The notes under the pieces were generated by a model. That model ran no database searches. It was given only the letters and a program-made list of their open reading frames with translations, and had not been told where the DNA came from. This document shows positions 58,891 to 64,000 of a stretch of DNA of 64,000 bases, in pieces (positions within the stretch are counted from its first letter, which is position 1; every line of letters starts with the position of its first letter). The translations under genes and the position numbers were made by a program. The DNA comes from Petrosia ficiformis. Its lineage: Eukaryota; Porifera; Demospongiae; Haplosclerida; Petrosiidae. The DNA lies in contig OX345636.1 in NCBI GenBank assembly GCA_947044365.1, positions 50,152,746 to 50,216,745 of the forward strand, read 5' to 3'.

Positions 58891-59639
58891 ATGGATAAAG
58901 CTCAGTACGAAGGTGTAGTTGAAGAATTAGTGGAAAGTAGTGATGAGATCAGTGAAAGTGACAGTGTTCTAGCTCTTTCATTTGGTTCTTCCTCGTTTGA
59001 GGAGGAGGTTGAAGATTTAACAGTTAGACCCTATCAGTATGAACCGAGTATTAGCAGTCATAGTGAAGAAGGGAGCTTCAACATTGGAGACAATACTTTG
59101 GATGGCGATGAAAATAGAATAATCGATAATTCTTGGTATGTAAATCATTATAAAAAAAACTTAGTGGTATATTCATACTATCACTAAAGGTGTACTTGTG
59201 GAAGATGCCAGGTTATGAGCACAGTGCTTGAGTGTGTATGTTGTCGTGAGCATGATAAAATTACTCAAAAAATGGAGCAAGATGGTGTCAGTGATTTATG
59301 CATTACACAGCATCCAGGGTTTTCTGCAGTATGCCTAAATGTTTGGGTATTGCAAGCAGCATACTTCCAATATCATCAAGAGCATGGCTCTTCGCATCTA
59401 CCTTCGTCAATTAATGAGTGAGTATAATTATATAATAATATTGTTCCATGAGATTTTTATTGTTATTATCTAGGCGCTACAGATACACTGCTTATAGACA
59501 GTTAGTACGTTGGTGCTGGGGCTGGTTGGGACGAGATATCAGGGTTGTTCTTCCATCGTGTGCAGTTAATATAATCAGAAACTCATTTCCTTCACCAGCT
59601 AGTGTATATACTGGATTTCATTACCCTAATATTTCTTGA
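58891..59639 (+). CDS. P2X7 ballast-like zinc-binding domain protein, left-arm copy
   Basis: Three exons join in phase: 58,891-59,135, 59,190-59,417 (GTGAGT donor) and 59,474-59,639, giving 212 codons. The N-terminal 80 residues are acidic and serine-rich (MDKAQYEGVVEELVESSDEI). Exon 2 gives a Cys cluster (CTCGRC, ECVCCRE, CITQHPGF, VCLNVWVLQ). Exon 3 gives YTAYRQLVRWCWGWLGRDIR, VVLPSCAVNIIRNSFPSP and YTGFHYP. This order is that of the cytoplasmic ballast of vertebrate P2X7 receptors and of many stand-alone invertebrate proteins. In P2X7 it binds zinc and guanine nucleotide. There is no membrane segment, so this is not a channel. All borders are intact. Its place inside the transposon arm makes it element cargo; its role in transposition is unknown. 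Confidence 0.8.
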
Positions 59640-59683
59640 GATAATTATAATAACATTGTGTATGAAAAAAAAAATCTAATTCA

Positions 59684-62600
59684 TTATTTTTGACGAAATC
59701 GGCTTTGATGAGCAGAAATAGCATCAGGTTTTGGGAGACGATCATACTGGCTGCATAGAGGGGCAAGCCGAGGAGGTGATGGTAGCAAAACAGAGTAATT
59801 ACACTTCACTATCTTCAGTAATTCCTGAAATAATTCTTCTACATAATCTGAGGTAAAAAAAATTTGTGGTATAAATTACATTTTTCATCAATAAGAAAAC
59901 TTACTGAAAGTAGCTTTCACAGGTATTTTTCTAACAATATGTCCTCCTTTTTTATATTTTGGGAATTGAATACTGTATCTATGTTCACCTGACTGGGTTT
60001 TAGCCTGATCTCTGGACTTGTTCTCATTATAATGCATAGCGGAAATCTGTAACCTGTAAAAATATGCACCTGATTAGATAATTGGGTATATTGTGTAGTC
60101 TCACCTAGCTAGCATTCCTTCATATGAAAAACATTTAGATTTGGGAGCAAATTGAATAATAACGCTATGGAAAGCCTCTAAGCATGATGTCTGATGAAGA
60201 GATGACATCTTAGATATATCCTTACATAATCTGTTTGCTTGAATAGCTGCACATAGTTTTTCACTGGCCTCAGTATCTTGAATATGGAAATTAAATTGAT
60301 TTAAAATCTGACTATAATTATAATAATAAATATTATTAAAATTATATAGTACTTACGAGGTTTCAGCCACTTCTTGTTTCGTCTATAGATATGTTCGTGA
60401 GCACATTTTGGGAACAAGTCGTTATGACCATGATGGATGTTGTGAATGTGATTTATTATAGATAGCCACTTTGCTTCTATCATGGCGCTATTGCCATCCT
60501 CAGTTGATAAGGCACACCAGTATAAATGATTAATGATGCTTTTCATCCATTCCGCTATGATTTCACAATCTTTCCTTTTGGAAATTTTCTCAAGTTTTTT
60601 CCTCACAGCTGAAGAAACAATGAAAATATAATTAAACGTAGATTTACTAGTTACTGTACATACATTTTGCCAAATGCCAAACATCATATCTGTGGTCTGT
60701 TTCAGGTAGTGTTTCTCTAGTCCACTTTGCTATCTGAACATGCCTGTCTGTCACTAATGTTTTGATAACCAAACCTTCATCATGCAGTAAGTCAATAGCT
60801 CTAATCAGTCCTTCAATCTCCATGTGACTACTAGACTTCACTTCATTACTCTGAAGAAAATATGAGTATTACATTCCAATACATTATAAAGTTAGGCAAA
60901 CTATTATACCTGTACTAGTTGGATGTCTATGATATTCATACTCTCCAAATCCATCATACTGTATGAACCAAACTTAGCTGAGTGCCCAGGGCTGTCAGCT
61001 CTCCCATCTCCTCCAATAATTAGTGGTTTTTAGATTTTTTCAGTTCTTCAATGAGATACGATTGGTGCTTCAACCACACATATGACACAGTTGGAGTCAA
61101 GTACATCTTTTGATGATGGTAAAATGTGCGTGGAGTGATTGTAGCACAGTTAATGTGCTGTAAAACTCGAATTGTCTGAGTTGGGAGTGCACCAGAAAAT
61201 AAGATTGCTCCTGAAAGCAATGCATTTCCAGCTGGAGTATTACCAATGCTTGGCTGGCTCTTCCAGGTTCGTGTGCAGTGACAAGCTTCACAAGATTGTG
61301 TTATCTTCAGGTAGGTTCCAATAACTGTTTTTGCAATGGATGTCGGAAGCTTGCAAGCTGAACAGTACTGAAACAGAGATAGTAGAGCAGTCTCAAATAC
61401 GATAAACTTAGGCTCTTGAAGGATGTTAGCAGTGGATAACTCATTAGTGCTATATCCAAGAGATGAACATAATAATCATGATTGTAATAACTGTTTGAGA
61501 GCCTCACAATTTATCTCCCTCTGAATCTTCATATTCAGAGGTACTGGTGTGAACGTTGGTTGTGCTATGACTGCTTTGACTCAATTCTTCCTCAGATGAT
61601 GTGATATTTTCTTCAGACTTTGTTATTAAACTGCACTGTATCCCAATGTCACAAACGGATGACACTGTCTGAATACCTGTAAATATGTTAGGCTTTTAGT
61701 AATCTTTAAACTTACAATTTGCACTATACACTTTATTACCTATACATTTGATTACAGGGTGAACTTGTAGGCGAACATTTCTTTTCCGAACATTTTCTGT
61801 GTTTACAGCAGTGCTAACTTTAACAACTGATAAGGTCTCAGTTGCAACATCCATTAACTTTGTTTTATCAGTTTTTGTACCAATGGTCTTGGTTCTGATA
61901 TTTCCTGATCCAACACCAACATCCTTCATTAATGGATGTAAAGTTCCTATTCCAATACTTTTCGATAGAACATGGTCTACCTGTGTACTAACTTCATGAC
62001 ACTATAAAAGAATAATAAAACCTAGCTGCATCACTGTTTGGAAACATTGCTTAACTTATGCAGAAAGATCATATATACAATAATCAAAGTAAGTAAGTTG
62101 GTGACTGAATGTTCAATGCAATTGCATGAAAGGAGCATTCCAGACAATTAACACAAAAATGAGATGCAAACAAATTTATTTAGCACCTTAAAATTGTAAA
62201 TTACAAAGTTATTTATATAATTACAAACATCTATATAATATTTTTTTGTAATCACACAAAACTGTTTGTATGTACCTTCACATGTGAAACGGTCTCATCT
62301 TCACTGTTCTCTTCTTCTCCATCACTCAACTTCTTAGTTTCATCATCAGATTTCTCCATCATCATTTCTTTTATTATCTAAACAAAAAAGCAGGACATTA
62401 ATAAATACTAATAATATAAGACATGATTATAGCCACAGCTAACTTTTTGTCGATTTCTTTTCTCAAATCCTGTTCTTTTTTTCTTCTTGCTTGGTCCGGT
62501 TTCATCACCTCTCAGCAAGCTAGAACTGCATCCTTCAGAGCTACAGGGAGGCTCTCTTGGTCTTTTAAAAATAGAAGGTACAGCATCTTTTTTTAGTTTT

Positions 62601-62827
62601 CGTCTTTGCTTTATTCCAAACGTTTCTAAAGACCTTTCAAAGCAGTCTGCAGTAAAGTGTGCACTGCACAAAACTGAATAATGGCTTGGACCACTCCACT
62701 TATCTCTTGTTCTTTTCACAGCATCTACCCATTGCTTTCTTAAGTATGGATCTTGAGGAAACTTAAACAAACTAACACCATCACTATGTTTGTTAGTACA
62801 GCTTGCAGCCACACATGAATTCACCAT
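59684..62827 (-). CDS. Kolobok-like THAP transposase, ten exons, one frameshift
   Basis: Exons: 62,827-62,444; 62,377-62,276; 62,001-61,740; 61,676-61,508; 61,449-60,910; 60,850-60,664; 60,608-60,357; 60,276-60,105; 60,053-59,905; 59,847-59,684. All have GT-AG borders and matching phases, about 793 residues in total. Exon 1 is a THAP domain: CVAASC, a Trp, CSAHF and DAVPSIF, a zinc-dependent DNA-binding fold. Exons 2-4 are acidic and serine-rich. Exon 5 has Cys pairs and the GGDGRADSPGHSAKFGSY block (candidate first Asp). Exon 6 has VTDRHVQIAKW (second Asp) and YDVWHLAK. Exon 7 has NHLYWCALSTEDGN and FPKCAHE. The last exon lies inside the left arm. One frame break in exon 5 near 61,020-61,030, beside A-runs, is either an inactivating single-base change or an assembly error. 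Confidence 0.8.
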
Positions 62828-63082
62828 TCTACGAGATCGACTCCCTTCTTTATCGATTATTTTTTTTACCTCAGATTATGTAGAAGAATTATTTCAGGAA
62901 TTACTGAAGATAGTGAAGTGTAATTACTCTGTTTTGCTACCATCACCTCCTCGGCTTGCCCCTCTATGCAGCCAGTATGATCGTCTCCCAAAACCTGATG
63001 CTATTTCTGCTCATCAAAGCCGATTTCGTCAAAAATAATGAATTAGATTTTTTTTTTCATACACAATGTTATTATAATTATC

Positions 63083-63831
63083 TCAAGAAATATTAGGGTA
63101 ATGAAATCCAGTATATACACTAGCTGGTGAAGGAAATGAGTTTCTGATTATATTAACTGCACACGATGGAAGAACAACCCTGATATCTCGTCCCAACCAG
63201 CCCCAGCACCAACGTACTAACTGTCTATAAGCAGTGTATCTGTAGCGCCTAGATAATAACAATAAAAATCTCATGGAACAATATTATTATATAATTATAC
63301 TCCCTCATTAATTGACGAAGGTAGATGCGAAGAACCATGCTCTTGATGATATTGGAAGTATGCTGCTTGCAATACCCAAACATTTAGGCATACTGCAGAA
63401 AACCCTGGATGCTGTGTAATGCATAAATCACTGACACCATCTTGCTCCATTTTTTGAGTAATTTTATCATGCTCACGACAACATACACACTCAAGCACTG
63501 TGCTCATAACCTGGCATCTTCCACAAGTACACCTTTAGTGATAGTATGAATATACCACTAAGTTTTTTTTATAATGATTTACATACCAAGAATTATCGAT
63601 TATTCTATTTTCATCGCCATCCAAAGTATTGTCTCCAATGTTGAAGCTCCCTTCTTCGCTATGACTGCTAATACTCGGTTCATACTGATAGGGTCTAACT
63701 GTTAAATCTTCAACCTCCTCCTCAAACGAGGAAGAACCAAATGAAAGAGCTAGAACACTGTCACTTTCACTGATCTCATCACTACTTTCCACTAATTCTT
63801 CAACTACACCTTCGTACTGAGCTTTATCCAT
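63083..63831 (-). CDS. P2X7 ballast-like domain protein, right-arm copy with mutated donor
   Basis: This is the mirror of the left-arm gene: exons 63,831-63,587, 63,532-63,305 and 63,248-63,083, with identical translation in the parts compared. The difference is at 63,303. The donor after exon 2 reads GG instead of GT (GGGAGT against GTGAGT in the left arm). Without use of another site, exon 2 would read through to GV and stop two codons later, losing the AYRQ...PSC half of the domain. A TATA box is mirrored at 63,885-63,890. Otherwise the copy is intact. Confidence 0.75.
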
Positions 63832-63884
63832 ATCCGTATGACTCCCTTCTGTGATGTCACGTACAAACCGCGCCCTATTTCCTC

Positions 63885-63890
63885 TTTATA
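63885..63890 (-). promoter_or_regulatory. TATA box of the right-arm ballast gene
   Basis: TTTATA on the plus strand (TATAAA on the minus strand) is at the exact mirror position of the left-arm box, 54 bp upstream of the ATG at 63,831. Confidence 0.5.
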
Positions 63891-64000
63891 AGGAAGCGCT
63901 TGCATTAAACAGGAAGCGTGGGTGAGATAAGAAAATTAAACTGTTGCAACCTTACAAAGTGCAGTTTTTGTGGAGCTTATTATTCCCTGTTGGGATTTAA

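Larger units (their letters stand above)
58627..59863 (+). repeat. Left long inverted arm of the Kolobok-like element
   Basis: It runs from the AGGGTAACTGC tip to GAGGTAAAAAAAAT at 59,863, where pairing with the right arm stops. It includes the promoter, three exons and stop of the ballast gene plus the last exon of the transposase. Confidence 0.85.
58627..64000. mobile_element. Kolobok-like THAP DNA transposon with gene-bearing long inverted arms
   Basis: The element starts AGGGTAACTGCAACC directly after TTAA (58,623-58,626). Inverted arms occupy 58,627-59,863 and 62,859 to the window edge. Over the visible 1,142 bp the arms align without indels (left and right positions sum to 122,722) and I noticed only one substitution. 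Each arm carries a three-exon ballast-domain gene. The centre carries a THAP-domain transposase gene on the minus strand. THAP transposase and TTAA target together define the Kolobok superfamily. About 95 bp of the right tip should lie outside the window. The near-identity of the arms implies recent activity or gene conversion. Confidence 0.85.
62859..64000 (-). repeat. Right long inverted arm of the Kolobok-like element (cut by window edge)
   Basis: It pairs base for base with 58,722-59,863. It also contains an unused duplicate of the transposase's last exon (62,875-63,038, plus strand), which has no transposase upstream of it in that orientation. Confidence 0.85.

Noticed and set aside
58891..63831. 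Reading the arm genes as P2X receptor channels
   Set aside because: There are no transmembrane segments or extracellular cysteine domain; only the ballast-like part is present.
1..64000. CRISPR array, tRNA or rRNA genes
   Set aside because: The tandem arrays have no repeat-spacer pattern and no tRNA A/B-box or rRNA core sequence was recognised; spliced genes show eukaryotic DNA.

Overview
The window is AT-rich animal nuclear DNA crowded with transposable elements and simple repeats. GT-AG introns of about 40-70 bp inside transposon genes, THAP, P2X7-ballast and HIRAN-type domains, a class I myosin fragment and the very abundant TACATGTA motif suggest an early-branching invertebrate. My best guess is a demosponge, with a cnidarian as the alternative. 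This is inference from style and content, not an identification.

Layout. At 1.9-5.7 kb lies a decayed DIRS-like tyrosine-recombinase retrotransposon. At 6.5-7.9 kb is a diverged direct duplication. At 8.07-10.42 kb is a short-LTR Ty3/gypsy element with a 5-bp target duplication whose protease-RT-RNaseH part has been deleted. At 10.8-12.1 kb is an interspersed repeat carrying a piggyBac-like MITE. At 14.1-15.5 kb is a broken Crypton-like recombinase. From 16.0 to 33.2 kb the minus strand carries phase-compatible small exons that look like one multi-exon gene of unknown function, partly built from duplicated exon pairs. Its introns hold Ty3/gypsy remnants (23.0-25.3 kb) and TA-targeting foldback elements (30.3-33.0 kb). 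At 33.7-35.1 kb is an intact intronless gene for a zinc-ribbon plus coiled-coil protein; truncated relatives sit inside mobile repeats at 36 and 55 kb. At 40.9-45.1 kb are minisatellites, a hAT-like MITE and hairpins. At 45.4-49.4 kb the minus strand has seven exons of a myosin-I motor with an in-frame stop, next to a plus-strand SAMD3-like fragment (49.4-50.3 kb). At 52.9-54.7 kb is a Tigger/pogo transposon with a divergent HIRAN-domain gene. From 58.6 kb to the right edge is a large, young Kolobok-like THAP transposon.

The Kolobok-like element is the highlight. It has near-identical inverted arms of about 1.2 kb, each holding a complete three-exon gene for a 212-aa protein resembling the P2X7 cytoplasmic ballast domain. 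A ten-exon THAP transposase gene lies between the arms, and its last exon is inside the left arm. The element sits at a TTAA, and an uninterrupted copy of the host repeat at 38.4 kb shows the empty site. The right tip lies just outside the window.

Two transposons therefore carry accessory domain genes (HIRAN in Tigger, P2X7-ballast in Kolobok). No complete conserved housekeeping gene, tRNA, rRNA or CRISPR array was recognised.
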